Origin: Cichorium intybus
Taxonomy: Eukaryota > Streptophyta > Magnoliopsida > Asterales > Asteraceae
Direction of reading: 5' to 3'
Assembly: GCA_023525715.1 (NCBI GenBank)
Contig: CM042012.1
Location: 56,726,705-56,790,704 of the forward strand
Length of the DNA: 64,000 nt
Of this stretch, positions 1-12,100 are shown in pieces. Under the pieces are notes generated by a model, which did not search any database, had not been told where the DNA came from, and saw only the letters and a list, made by a program, of their open reading frames with translations. Both the position numbers and the translations under genes were made by a program. The stretch's first letter is position 1. Each line of letters starts with the position of its first letter.

Positions 1-389
1 AAAAAATTTACTGGTGCCCATTTTGAAAACTTGTTTTGGAAAGCAAGTAAGGCTAGCACAGAACCACACTTCAATGCAGTTATGAAGGAAATCCAACAAT
101 TGAGTACTGCAGCACATAAGTATCTCTTAGAAAAGAATCCAAAGACTTGGTCAAGAGCATTTTTCAAATTTGGCAGCATGTGTGATGTAGTTGAGAATGG
201 GTTTTCAGAGACCTTTAATAGTGTTATAACAGAAGCCAGGAAAAAACTAATCATTACCATGCTTGAAGAGATTTGCATGTATGTGATTGATAGAATGCAT
301 ATAATGCAACTTAAGGGAAGTAACTGGCCTGATTACCAAATTTGTCCAGTTCTTAGACAAAAGATAAACGACTTGAAGTTTCTGCAAAG
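1..389 (+). pseudogene. MULE transposase, upstream exon (partial, runs off window start)
   Basis: The frame is open from base 1. The product resembles the middle to C-terminal part of plant Mutator-like transposases: an FWKASKAST segment is followed by the typical 'W..S.F...SKCD...N...E.FN' layout (here TWSRAFFKFGSMCDVVENGF). Such proteins cut and paste MULE DNA in the nucleus. A GT donor follows at 390-391 (AG|GTAATA), and joining it to the acceptor before 17132 keeps the frame (..LQR-YWQ..). The intron is occupied by Copia element A. The downstream exon has an in-frame stop, so the gene is called a pseudogene. The N-terminal DDE part would lie outside the window. Confidence 0.8.
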
Positions 390-583
390 GTAATATTGTT
401 AACATAAGTTTTTAAGTGATGCCATGATAAACTTGTTGGATTAGGTGCCTAAGCCATGACTTATAATTGTATTTATCTTATGATTAAAAGCAAAGTCCAT
501 TTGGGTTGCCCTCATAGATGGAGGATAGATATATAGTTCACTAGAAAGAATAGTTGATTTATTAATTGTATAATAAATCAATA

Positions 584-585
<2 letters not shown>

Positions 586-667
<82 letters not shown>
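586..667. repeat. (AT)n microsatellite in the 5' LTR of A
   Basis: About 80 bp of uninterrupted AT dinucleotide. The matching place in the 3' LTR (about 16490-16502) has only a few units, so the tract expanded after insertion or contracted in the other copy. Confidence 0.95.
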
Positions 668-669
<2 letters not shown>

Positions 670-980
670 TTTATTAATATATTTAAGTGTTAATATATTA
701 ATTAGAAACTATATTAATTAATTGAGATTTAATCTAGAATTAATTGGATTTAATTTGGAGATTAAATTAATTAGTTAAAAGGTGCAGGGACTGGTTTGGC
801 ATTTATTCAATAGTTGAATAACTGGCCAGGTAAAACCATGGACCAAAAGTGGCGCCACCCTGGAGGCTTCTCCAGGGTTTGGCGAATCCCTGATTAGGGT
901 TTTGGTAAGCCTGGTCCAAGTGGTCAAAAGCCTTGTCCAGTTGGAGGCTCCTTAGGGTTTCAGGTATAACCCTAGGAGGC

Positions 981-988
981 TATAAAAG
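981..988 (+). promoter_or_regulatory. TATA box in LTR of A
   Basis: TATAAAAG lies between a conserved GGAGGC and GGAACCCC. The same block occurs in the 3' LTR (16814-16820) and, as TATATAAGG, in the related element F (44190-44198). This suggests the U3/R promoter of the family. Confidence 0.6.
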
Positions 989-1277
989 GAACCCCCTGGC
1001 ACCTCATATTCACACCATCTTTCTCTCTGTGTTACTCTGCTGGACTGCTTCTTCCATCACTTGGGTGTGACTTGCATTTGAGGCAGGATACTTTTGCTGC
1101 TGCTTGAAAGGATCATAAGATCAAAGGTTGGTTTTTCTGAATTCATCTTTAGAATTGAATTGTTTCCTTTAGGTTCTTAGTTCTAATCTTCATAGAAGAA
1201 AACATAGATCAATATTAGGGTTGCATGTGAACCATAGGTATTTTTTTGTGTTCATTGATTGCATAGAAACCCTTCAG

Positions 1278-1289
1278 TGGTATCAGAGC
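1278..1289 (+). other. Primer binding site (tRNA-Met type) of A
   Basis: TGGTATCAGAGC starts one base after the LTR end. This is the usual complement of the plant initiator tRNA-Met 3' end and primes minus-strand cDNA synthesis. Confidence 0.9.
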
Positions 1290-2555
1290 TAGCTTGTTTT
1301 CTTGTGATTTGATTATGAACTGCTTGCATGATTCTTGGCCTTGGTGTTTTTTGCGAAATCTCACCCCTTGGAGGCCTTGAAGTCGACGGCTTGGCTAGGG
1401 TTTCCTAACCCTAGCCGCCATGCCCTATTGGTCCCCCTTGATTGCTTGATTTACTTGCTTAATTATGTGTTGTTATTTTTGGTAACAAGATCAATTAAAA
1501 TAACTTGAACCCTAATTGTTGGCCTATAAATTTCGAGAATCACAAGGACCAATACAGATTAATTAATTTGATTAATTTGGTAATCTGTAACCTAGATTTA
1601 ATTAGTTTAATTAATTGATTAATTAAAAGACCAATTAAATCAGTTTAAAGAATTAATTAAAATTTTCAAAAAATTAGTAATAATTTGCGAAAATTAAGAT
1701 AAAATTAATTCTAAAATATTTTAATGAGATTAAAATATATCTTATATATATTTATGATTAAAAGTCAATTTAATATATATAAGAAAATTGGTTAGTCTAC
1801 CGCTAGTAAGCCTCATTCACAAAACTATCCTATAAAGAGGGTATAAGGCGACTGACTATAAAATGTTAGTCTAATGGGTATCTACTCCTACACACCGCTC
1901 TCCTGGTCAGTCGAGTGTCGTGAGCCGAACGGGTATGATAGAACCGCTAAGCCTCTTAAAAGTATAATGCTATAATTGAAAGTACTAGAACCCTAATACA
2001 AATCCCAACCTAGTTACTTTAGGTTAAAAATGTGAATTGGTGCTAATCCATGAAATTGCACATTCCACTTTGTGGAACGTTGGTAGAGCATGTGTGGTTT
2101 ACCGGCACGCCAACTGGGGCCCGCAAAGAGTCGCAATGGGTTTCTTGATTTTGTCATTATTAACGGAGCGTGTGTGGTTTACCGACACATTACTTAGAGA
2201 TGACAATTGACTTCAAGAGTACCAAGCAATTTGCATGGTTATTCACACCCGATTTGTGATCCTCGGTATCCCAGTCACAAACAGCGGGGCATTCCCGAGA
2301 TTAAAACATGCTATCGAACAGTTTGGTAAATCTCAAAGAAACTAGGAATTCCATTATAATATGATTATGTTTCCGCGGTGGAATTGGCTGAATCGTCATT
2401 CGCCTACCTTATAAAATTTGCAATATTGATTACGGCATCCCTTTTCGGTATTGTAGATTGTTATTGTAGGATCCTAGCCTTATATTTGTTCTTGGGTGAA
2501 TATAAGGATTATTATTATTATTCTATCTAATTAAAACTACCTTCTTCTTGTTCAG
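1290..2555 (+). other. Untranslated leader of A with recurring motif
   Basis: About 1.27 kb without a credible ORF. From about 1795 to 2330 it closely matches the leader of element F (about 44996-45550). It includes two copies of a motif reading roughly GTGTGGTTTACCG-CAC (2084-2114 and 2163-2192). Just before gag come a GATTACGGCATCCC block and TCCTAGCCTTA, both kept in F. Inference: RNA-level signals such as packaging, dimerisation or translation control. Confidence 0.6.
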
Positions 2556-3441
2556 ATGTCTTATGACCAATCCGTTCCCCACTCAAATCCCGGTAGTGTC
2601 ACCTCGATTCTGTCGTTATGCTCAAAGGTGACGTTGGACGGCACTAACTATAATGACTGGATCCGCAACATCAAAATGACTCTAAGGTTTGAACATAAAG
2701 AGTATGTTCTAGAAACCGAGCTTGTTGATGTGGACACTGAAACCGCTACTCCCGAAGAAATCGCTGCATACACTAAACACTCTGATGATGCGACCAAAGT
2801 GGCCTGCATCATGATCGCTACTATGAACCCTAAACTGCAGAGTATCTATGAGGACTATTGGCCTTACGAGATGCACAAAGAGCTCGCGGAAAGGTTCCGC
2901 AAGCAAGAGCGCATCGAAAGGCGTGAGGTTGTAAAAGCTTTCACTAACAGCAAGCCCAAGGAGGGTGAGTCCATCTATGCACATGTGCAGAGGATGCATG
3001 GTTACGTGGAAAGGCTTAGAAAGCTGGAAATGCCGGTTCATGAGGATTTAACAGTTGACATAGTGCTAAACTCATTACCCAGTTCTTATGACCAGTTCAC
3101 ACTGGCGTATCATTTGAACAACAACCAGGAAAACCTAGCTGAGTTACACCACATGCTTCGGACGGCTGAGGACGGGATGAAGGGAAAAGCTGTGCTCCCT
3201 GTCAATCCGCCTGTCCTGGCTATTGGCTCCAGGAAGGGCAAAGAAACGGAAAGGCCCTCCTAAGCAGAACTGGAGGGAAAAGACTCATGTCGGGTCATCT
3301 AGCAGTGCCCCGAAAGGTAAGTCTTCCGGAATTCCACATTTCGGAACCCCAAAGAGGCCGACTGCTTTTACTGCAAGCAGAAGGGTCATTGGAAGAGGAG
3401 CTGCCCAACGTATCTGTAGGATGTCAAGGACGGTAAAGTGA
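2556..3441 (+). pseudogene. Copia gag of element A
   Basis: ATG at 2556 opens a 235-codon frame with the Copia gag (UBN2-type) pattern: LDGTNYNDWIRNIKMTLR near the start, then the C-terminal half of the capsid domain. Around 3223-3263 the frame shifts. In another frame the CCHC nucleic-acid-binding knuckle is visible (CFYCKQKGHWKRSC, nt 3363-3404). Gag would form the virus-like particle and bind genomic RNA. Its frame is broken, so it cannot be made whole from this copy. Gag of B is the intact equivalent. Confidence 0.85.
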
Positions 3442-4838
3442 AACTGTCACAGACAGGTACGTATTCTATATCTAATAACTCATCTTTTTCCCGTTCATGG
3501 GTCCTTGATACAGGATGTGGTTTTCATATTTGTTCTGATTTGCAGGGCCTAGAGGAAAGTAGGGAACTGGAGCATGGCAGACTGAACCTGGTCATGGGCA
3601 ATAGGCGAACGTCACCTGTTACCAAGATCGGTGTTTATAGAATGGTGCTGAGTAATGGAGTTAGATTAGATTTAAATAATTGTTGCTATGCGCCTGATAT
3701 GGCGAAGAACATAATTTCATTTCATGCATTGTTCAGACAAGGTTTTTACTATGAGTTTAATAAATTGAATGGTTCAATTTCAGTTTTCAAAAATGATGTT
3801 TTTATATTTAATGCTATGCCTTATGATGGAGTGTATGAATCTATTATGTGTGTCAACAATTATGGAAAAAATGTTTTAACTATTGATGCTTCAAACGGTG
3901 TAGAAAAGGCATGTCTGTGGCATTGTCGCCTTGGCCATATAAACAAGAAACGCATCGCCCAACTCCAAAAGGATGGAGTGTTGGAATCATTCGACCTCGG
4001 GTCGGATGATGTATGCGAATCTTGCTTACTTGGCAAGACGACCAAATCACCATTCAAAGGTTCCTTTGAAAGAGGTGAAGGTTCGTTGGATATCATACAC
4101 ACAGATGTGTGTGGTCCCTTCAGAACAACCACTAAAGATGGCACGCGGTTCTATGTGACCTTTACCGACGATTTTAGTAGATATGGATATGTCTACTTAA
4201 TCAAGAATAAGTCGGACACCTTTGAAAAGTTTAAAGAGTTTAAGAATGAAGCGGAAAATCAATTAGGCAAAAAGATAAAGATGCTTAGATCCGATAGAGG
4301 CGGTGAGTATCTTAGTATCGAGTATCTCGATTACCTCAAGGAATGTGGAATTGTTTCACAGTTGTCGCCTCTAAGAACACCTCAGCTGAATGGTGTTGCA
4401 GAGAGACAAAACCGAATCTTGTTGGACATGGTTCGTTCCATGATGAGTCGAGCCTCACTTCCAATCCATTTCTGGGGGTATGCCTTAGAGACTGCCGCCC
4501 ATATCCTAAATCTTGTCCCAACCAAGAAGGTTGCGAAAACACCGCACGAGATGTGGACGGGGAAAGTTCCCTCGTTGGCACACATCAAAGTCTGGGGCTG
4601 TGAAGCATTCGTGAGACGAGATACTTCAGATAAGCTCGCAGAAAGAAGTGAGAGGTGTTGCTTCATCGGATACCCGAAACAGTCTTTTGAATACTTGTTC
4701 TACAGACCAAGCGAGGACGTGGTCTTTGTAGCAAGACAGGGGTTTTTTTTCGAGAGAGAGAACTCATATCCAAAGAGGACAGTGGGAGTACGATCGATCT
4801 CGAAGAAATTCAGGAGACACCCGATGAAACAACCTTAG
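3438..4838 (+). pseudogene. Copia protease and integrase region of element A
   Basis: The 466-codon frame begins with the retropepsin segment (WVLDTGCGFHIC; active Asp in DTG). Next is the gag-pre-integrase zinc region (LWHCRLGHINKKR ... CESCLLGK), then the integrase core with the DDE residues in HTDVCGPF, RSDRGGEY and ERQNR. It cuts the polyprotein and integrates cDNA. The frame is lost near 4838, inside the integrase C-terminal region. The 4839-4894 stretch is a small frameshifted connector to the RT part. Confidence 0.85.
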
Positions 4839-4894
4839 AAGAAACTAGCAACCAACATGAGGAAGAAGTTCCTGTTGGACCCACCGACATTTCG

Positions 4895-6139
4895 TTGCCC
4901 CTTAGGCGTTCAGGTAGAGTTAGCATGCTGCCCGAGTTCTATGGTTTCCATATTACTTCGGTCGGAGACACGTTAGTCAGCGATCGTACATTGACTAATT
5001 TGGATGAGCCAGCTAGCTACCGTGAAGCAGTGGCAGGCCCCGAGTCTGCAAAATGGAAAGAGGCAATAGACATCGAGATAAAGTCCATGTATGACAATCA
5101 AGTTTGGAACTTGGTTGACAATGTACCGGGTCGAAAGACAGTCGGATGCAAGTGGATCTTCAAAAAGAAGACTGACATGGATGGAAAAGTGCATACTTAT
5201 AAAGCTCGGCATGTTGCGAAGGGATTCACTCAAACCCCGGGGGTTGACTATGATGAAACCTTCTCACCAGTAGCCAAGATTAAGTCAATCAAGATAATGC
5301 TTGCCATAGCTGCGTTTCATGATTATGAAATCTGGCAGATGGATGTCAAAACCGCTTTCCTTAACGGGAAACTGACTGAAGATGTTTACATGAGTCAGCC
5401 AGAAGGTTTTGTAGACACTAAGCACCCTGATAAACTATGTAAGCTTGAAAGATAAATCTACGGGTTGAAGCAAGCATCTCGCAGTTGGAATCTTTACTTC
5501 CATGAGAAAGTCAAAGAGTTTGGCTTCTCTAGGAGTGAAGATGAGTCCTGTGTATATGTCAAGGCTAGTGGGAGTATAGCTACCTTCCTGGTGCTGTATG
5601 TTGATGACATACTGCTCATGGGAAACGACATTCCGACCTTGCAGAATGTTAAGGCTTGGCTCGGGAAGTGTTTCGCCATGAAAGACCTAGGGGAAGCTGC
5701 TTATATTCTCGGGATAAGAATACTTAGAGATAGAAAGAGAAAATTGATAGGTCTAAGCCAGTGTACATATTTGGAAAAGGTGTTAAAGAGGTTTAACATG
5801 GAAAGTTCCAAAAAGGGAGAGTTACCAATCCTAAGTGGTGTTAAATTGAGTAAGACTCAAAGTCCGAGTACCGATAAGGAAATGGCTGAAATAAGTCGGG
5901 TACCTTATGCTTCGGCAGTAGGATCGATCATATATGCTATGACATGTACTCGTCCCGACGTATCCTATGTACTAAGCATGGTTAGTCGGTTACAGGGTAA
6001 TCCTGGAAAAGCACACTGGATTGCAGTCAAGAACATACTCAAGTATCTGCGAAGGACAAAGAATATGGTATTAGTCCTTGGTGGCAGTGATGAGTTAAAA
6101 GTGAGTTGATATACAGATGCCAGTTTCCAGACAGATAGG
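4895..6139 (+). pseudogene. Copia reverse transcriptase of element A (5' part), cut by element B
   Basis: RT motifs are clear: GCKWIFKKK, KARHVAKGFTQ, the DVKTAFLNG active-site block and LYVDDILLMG carrying the catalytic YVDD. A TAA at about 5453 follows KLER, and the next block (IYGLKQASR-like) resumes directly after it. Another stop occurs near 6107 before the RNase H start (YTDASFQTDR-like). Element B then interrupts the sequence at 6140, and the rest of RNase H lies at 15080-15529. Confidence 0.85.
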
Positions 6140-7229
6140 TGTTAGTTCTATATGCCCAAGGATGATCATAAAATGATATTACTAATAATACATGATCCTA
6201 TAGGGTCACACCAACAACAAGTTTGACACCAATTGATCATTTAGAACGTTAAATTTGATTTAACATCAAATGATACTAAACTTGCAATTTAATCTTGTAG
6301 GTTATTATTATTTGAGGTAAATAATAATAACTACAAAATTAAAGGTTGATTAGTGATTCATATGTGATGAATTAATTAAGTAACAATTAAATTGTTTAAA
6401 TTGTTAAACGATTTAATTGATTTATAAGTAAGCCTTTTATTTAATTTAATTAGTAAATTAAATAAAATATATATATATATATATATTGTTATATATATAT
6501 ATGTATATATATATAATTATACAATTAAGATTGTATATTTAGATGGTTTATTTATATATTTGATTATGGGTTAAATGTTATTCCATTAAAGAAATGAGAA
6601 GATGTATTATTTATAAACTTATAATTATCTAAGTTTTATAAATAATAACAACCCACTAACACTTCATTAGTCATCATATAACTAGCCATATTGGAAGGAA
6701 AAGAATGCATTAAGAACTTAAAAGAAAAGGAAGATGCCTTGTGTCTTCTAGCTTTTGATTATAGAAATCAAATGGATCTTTCTTTTAAGCTAGTTGCATG
6801 TGCTTTTCTCTTGCCTTGGTGGGATATATGGTGGACGGTTTTGAGAGGGTTTGTATGATTATTCTTGCTTCAAAAATCAGCCAAAGAAACTCTCTAAAAG
6901 CTCTCTTGATAGTTAGCAAAAATTGGTTTTTGGTTTCACAAGAAAAGGAGTTCTAACTTGCAAGTTATGGAACTAGCATTCAAGGGTGTTCAAGCTTGTG
7001 GTGGATCAACTATAGAGGGATTCTAATTTGATTCCTAGCTATCAAAATCATCCAAACCAAACCCAAGAACAAAGGTTATGATCTTGAACTTAAACTATGT
7101 TTGTTCTTCATCTTATCTCTACATGCATGTAGCATGATCCTCTTGAAAATGGAATTTGTGTTCATGATTTTATGCTTCCGTTGCAAACTCTTGTTTTTGA
7201 AACTATTACATGAACCTTGATTTCCAACA
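6140..7229 (+). repeat. 5' LTR of element B
   Basis: The 1090-bp LTR pairs with 13943-15074. The 3' copy is 42 bp longer, essentially because of the (AT)n tract (here about 6468-6515; there about 14270-14360). Confidence 0.95.
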
Positions 7230-7231
7230 AT

Positions 7232-7243
7232 TGGTATTAGAGC
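7232..7243 (+). other. Primer binding site of B
   Basis: TGGTATTAGAGC starts two bases after the LTR. It differs from the common tRNA-Met complement by one C-to-T change. Confidence 0.8.
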
Positions 7244-9141
7244 CATGGCTATATTGCATGTTTAGATAATAAGTTTATTTGGATAAACTTGGTTTTTGGA
7301 AGCCATGAATGTTCATCTTCTTAAATGAAAGTTTCATGCATGGCTTCTTTGGCAACATGCAAGTAGATTATCTATGATTTTATGTAACCAACTATATCTT
7401 ATGTATGCATGCTTTTGGTTACATAAATTTGTTGCCTTAGAAAAACAAAGTGTTGGTTTTCTTATGATTTTATGTGATAAAATGGTGCATAAACAAGCCA
7501 AGGACCATATGATGCATGTTTTGTGTTTATATTCAATTTGGTTGTAATCTATTCTTTTATTCAAATGGTTTGTAATAATAATTAGTTATTTCCTTCTTGA
7601 TATTCATTTTGTAATTGTTAGAATAGTTGTATTTTATTTCATTCACAAAATGTAACAAGAGAAGGAAGTAAGAAAAGATTGCACCCAACAGCAGCACTTT
7701 CTGAAGAGCTGCTGTCCAGATTTCAAAAATGTTTTGGAAGTGTTTTATAAATTCATATCTTGGTCATTTGGTGATATACTTGTTGGTAACTTTAATATCT
7801 AGTATATACATTAAGTTTCAACAAGTATTAGCATCAATATGGCCAAGAAAGAATTGAAAAATGCAACAAAAACACAAAAAAATCTCCTTCATGCTGCCTG
7901 GATTTCGCAAGTTTTGAGGGGTGCATAGAAAAATCACATGTCACTCAATGGTGTCAAGAAATGGTGGTTCAAGTGTCATTTGGTGTTATAAGAAGCTTGG
8001 CAAAATTGTAGCCAAATCGAAGATCATTTGGTTGAGTTTTTGTCACCCTTTTGTCCCTAGGTTTGGACTTGATATTTCATGTGTGGCTCACATGAAATAT
8101 CAAACTAGTTGGCTTGTGTTTATGCACCCATGCATGCTTGTGATGTTTGAATGTTTTATTATGTTATGTTGTGGATGAAAATAATATTTTGCATGCTAGA
8201 CAACCTAGATAATTAAACATAATCATCAAGGAGTTTGTATTTTCAAAAGTTGACATTTAAAACATAAGATGTGATAAAATGGGTTTTATTAAAATGGGTT
8301 TTGTTTAAAACCTATTAAGTCAAGTTTTGAAAATGATTAAAACAAGAAATAAAATGGAGATTTTATAAACTCTTACAAACTCCAACCCTAAGTAATAATG
8401 GTAATTATTTAGGATTATAAATTGGTTCTAATATATGTGATCAAACTCAAACTTAATATTGGATATTAATTGTAATCTTGACCACAAACAAAGAATCAAT
8501 AAAATGGAGATTTTATGATTTAGGAACCAATTAACAAAATAAGATTTAAATGGTACCATGTTCATTGGATGCATGCAATCTACATGATACCATATGTTTT
8601 TCAAAAATTAGAATTGTAAAACATACAAATCCCTTATGAAATACGAATCTATGCCGTCCTTCTTAAAGACACTCATGTATCACTTGTATTTCCTTGCGGG
8701 ATAAAGGATACCTAACCACTTGGAGTCTTCTTGTGATACAAGAAGTAGTTTTGCAATATTGATGGGATAAAGGACACCTAACCATTAATAGTTGTCAAAA
8801 CTACACGTCCGTTTAAGTAGGATGATTCGTTTGGAAATCTCTTGTGATAAAGATCACCTAAGCATTAAAATCCAAGGCATAGATGGGATCAAACATGCCA
8901 AACTTATAAATGTTATAATGGGATCCCATAACTCTAGAAATTATATTTGGATATAATTGGTAAACCGTTACCTACCTTGTTGATTCGAATAGGCGGGATA
9001 AAGGAAACCTAACCACTTATTCGTGATGCAACTTGGATTCTAGACCTTAATTAATTAAAGTTTATGAAACAGGAAAGGGTATTAATTATTAAGGACTTAA
9101 TATCATAATTTACTAAATAGAACCTTGTTAAAATTTTGTAG
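7244..9141 (+). other. Untranslated leader of B with four recurring motifs
   Basis: A 1.9-kb leader without a credible gene. A motif of about 23 bp reading GGATAAAGGA-ACCTAACCA occurs at 8698-8720, 8763-8786 and 8993-9017, with a weaker copy at 8843-8866. All are in the last 450 bases before the gag start. Spacing is irregular, so this is not a simple tandem repeat. Confidence 0.6.
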
Positions 9142-12100
9142 ATGGCACCAAACAACACACACTCGGCTCCTAACAAAACCTCACTACGGTCTCTCCTTGA
9201 AGGAGAAAAACTTAACCATACCAACTTCTTGGATTGGCACCGTAGTGTGAGAATTGTTCTAAAACAAGAAAAGAAAGAATATGTTCTCAATGAACCACTT
9301 CCAGAAGAGCCCCCTGCCATTCCTAAGCCCGCACACGATGCATGGCTTAAAAAGATGGATGATTCCATCGATGCATCATGCCTTATGTTGGCAACCATGA
9401 TTCCTGACCTTCAGAAGGATTTGGAGAATCATTCAGCATATGACATGATTCATCAACTAAAGGAAATGTTCCAACAACTTGCAAGAACGGAAAGGTTCGA
9501 AACTGTTCGGGCTTTCCATGCTTGCAAGATGGAGGATGGGCAGTCGGTAAGCTCTTATGTGCTCAAAATGAAGAGTCACATTGATCATTTGGCACGTCTT
9601 GGAGTTGTGATGCCCGAAGAGCTAGCAACGGATATGATCCTTAACTCCTTGACAAAGTCCTTTGATCCTTTTGTCATGAATTTTAACATGAATGGTTTAA
9701 ACAAGACTATCCCGGAATTACATGGGATGCTAATTACCGGGGAAAAGAATCTGCCTAAGAAAACCACTCAAGTTCTCATGATCAAGGAAGGTGGAACAAA
9801 GAGAACTAGACCAGAACACCCCACCAACTCCAAGGGCAAAGGGAAAGCAAAAGCTTTCAAAGGTAAGGGCAAGAAAGTTGTCCAACCTTCCCATCCGCCC
9901 AAGAAGAAGGCAAAGGTTGCCAAAGATGAAACATGCTTTGAATGTGGCAAAGCTGGGCATTGGAAGAGAAATTGCCCTACTTATCTTGCGGAGTTGAAGA
10001 AAAAGAAGGCCGGTGAAGGCACTTCAGGTATCTATGTGATAGACCTAGAACTTTATAATTTATCTCCTAACACATGGGTATTTGATACTGGTTGTGGAAC
10101 TCACATATGTAATATGTTGCAGGGGTTCAAAAGGAGTAGGCAACTGAAGGCAAATGAGGTAGTACTTCGGGTTGGAAACAATGCAAGGGTTGCGGTGGAT
10201 TCAATTGGAAGTTTTAATTTATTACTACCTAATGGTTTGTGTGTGACATTGTTGAATGTTTACTATGTTCCTAGCTTGACTAGGAATATTATTTCGGTTG
10301 CTAAATTAAGACAATGTGGATTTGATCTTTCCTTTAATAATGATGATATTTGTGTTTACAAAAATAATGTATTCTATTTTGAGGCTAGGCCTTTAAATGG
10401 AATTTATGAAGTAAACCTTGATGAAAAGACTAACAATGGCTCTTTATACCACACTTTCACCAAGAAACCCAAATTTGATTTGAGTCAAACCTATCTATGG
10501 CATTGTCGCCTTGGACATATAAACAAGAATCGCATATCCCAACTTCAAAAGAGTGGACTTTTGAAGGCAAATGAGAATGACTCATTTGATATATGTGAAT
10601 CTTGTTTACATGGCAAGATGACTAAAGCTCCTTTCTCTGGAACCAATGAGAGAGCAAAGGACTTGTTAGGAATCATACATACGGATGTATGTGGTCCTTT
10701 CAAGCCAATGACTAGATATGGTGAAAGATATTTCATCACCTTCACTGACGACTTTAGTCGTTTTGGATATGTTTATTTAATTAAACATAAGCATGAGGCG
10801 TTTGAAATGTTCAAAATGTTTCAAAGTGAAGTGGAAAATCAACTCAACAAAACAATTAAAGTTCTTCGTTCTGATAGAGGAGGTGAGTACTTAAGTACAA
10901 ACTTTATGGATCATCTTAAGACTTGTGGAATTGTTTCACAACTTACTCCACCTGGAACACCACAACATAATGGTGTGTCTGAGAGGCGGAACCGAACACT
11001 ATTGGATATGGTTCGATCCATGATGAGTAAAAGTACTCTACCTTTATCATTTTGGGGTTATGCTATACAAACAGCTGCTCGTCTCCTAAACATGGCACCT
11101 ACTAAGAAGGTAGATAAAACGCCTTATGAGATATGGCATGGAAGGGTTCCATCTTTATCCTATCTAAAAGTATGGGGTTGTGAAGCTTATGTTAGACAAG
11201 AAGCTTCAAACAAATTAGAACCCCGTTCAACTAAATGTATCTTTGTAGGGTATCCGAAAGATTGTCTTGGATACTATTTCTACAATCCCATCGAGAATAA
11301 GATATTTATTTCTCGAAAAGCTGAATTCCTAGAAAACAAGTTTCTAACGGAAGAGGCTAGTGGGAGGTTTGTGGAACTTGAGGAACTTCAGGAACCACAA
11401 CCTGATACACAAGAAGTTGAATCTAGCATTCAACAAGAAATTGTTGAACCTGAACAAACGGTTGATCAGGAACAAATTGTAACACAAGGTGTTCGCAAAT
11501 CTGGTAGGGTTCGAATTGAACCAGAAAGGTATGGTTACCTTTTGATGGAAGAGGAATGTTATACGATAGATTCTGATGAACCCGTCAACTATCAGAGTGC
11601 AATATCAGATCCTGAATCTGATAAATGGCTTGAGGCCATGAACACTGAGATGCAATCCATGCACGATAATCAAGTTTGGAACTTGGTTAATCTTCCCACC
11701 AATTGTAAGACTGTTGGGAACAAATGGGTTTTCAAGAAGAAAATCGACGTGGATGGAAATGTTCACACTTTTAAGGCTAGACTTGTCGCTAAAGGATACT
11801 CACAGACTCATGGTATTGACTATGATGAGACCTTTTCTCCAGTGGCAATGATCAAGTCGATTAGGATACTTTTTGCCATAGCCGCATACTATGATTATGA
11901 GATATGGCAAATGGATGTCAAGACCGCTTTCCTTAATGGATACTTATTGGAAGATGTCTATATGGAACAACCTGAAGGTTTTGTCGATCCCAAGCATCCA
12001 AACAAAGTGTGCAAGCTTAAAAGATCTATCTATGGATTAAAGCAAGCGTCTCGAACATGGAACATCCGTTTTGATGAAAAGATTACGAGTTTTGGATTCA

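Larger units (their letters stand above)
434..1276 (+). repeat. 5' LTR of element A
   Basis: The 843-bp LTR pairs with 16338-17108. The extra length relative to the 3' copy is mainly the (AT)n tract at 586-667. It carries a TATA box (981-988) and ends in CA immediately before the primer binding site. Confidence 0.95.
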
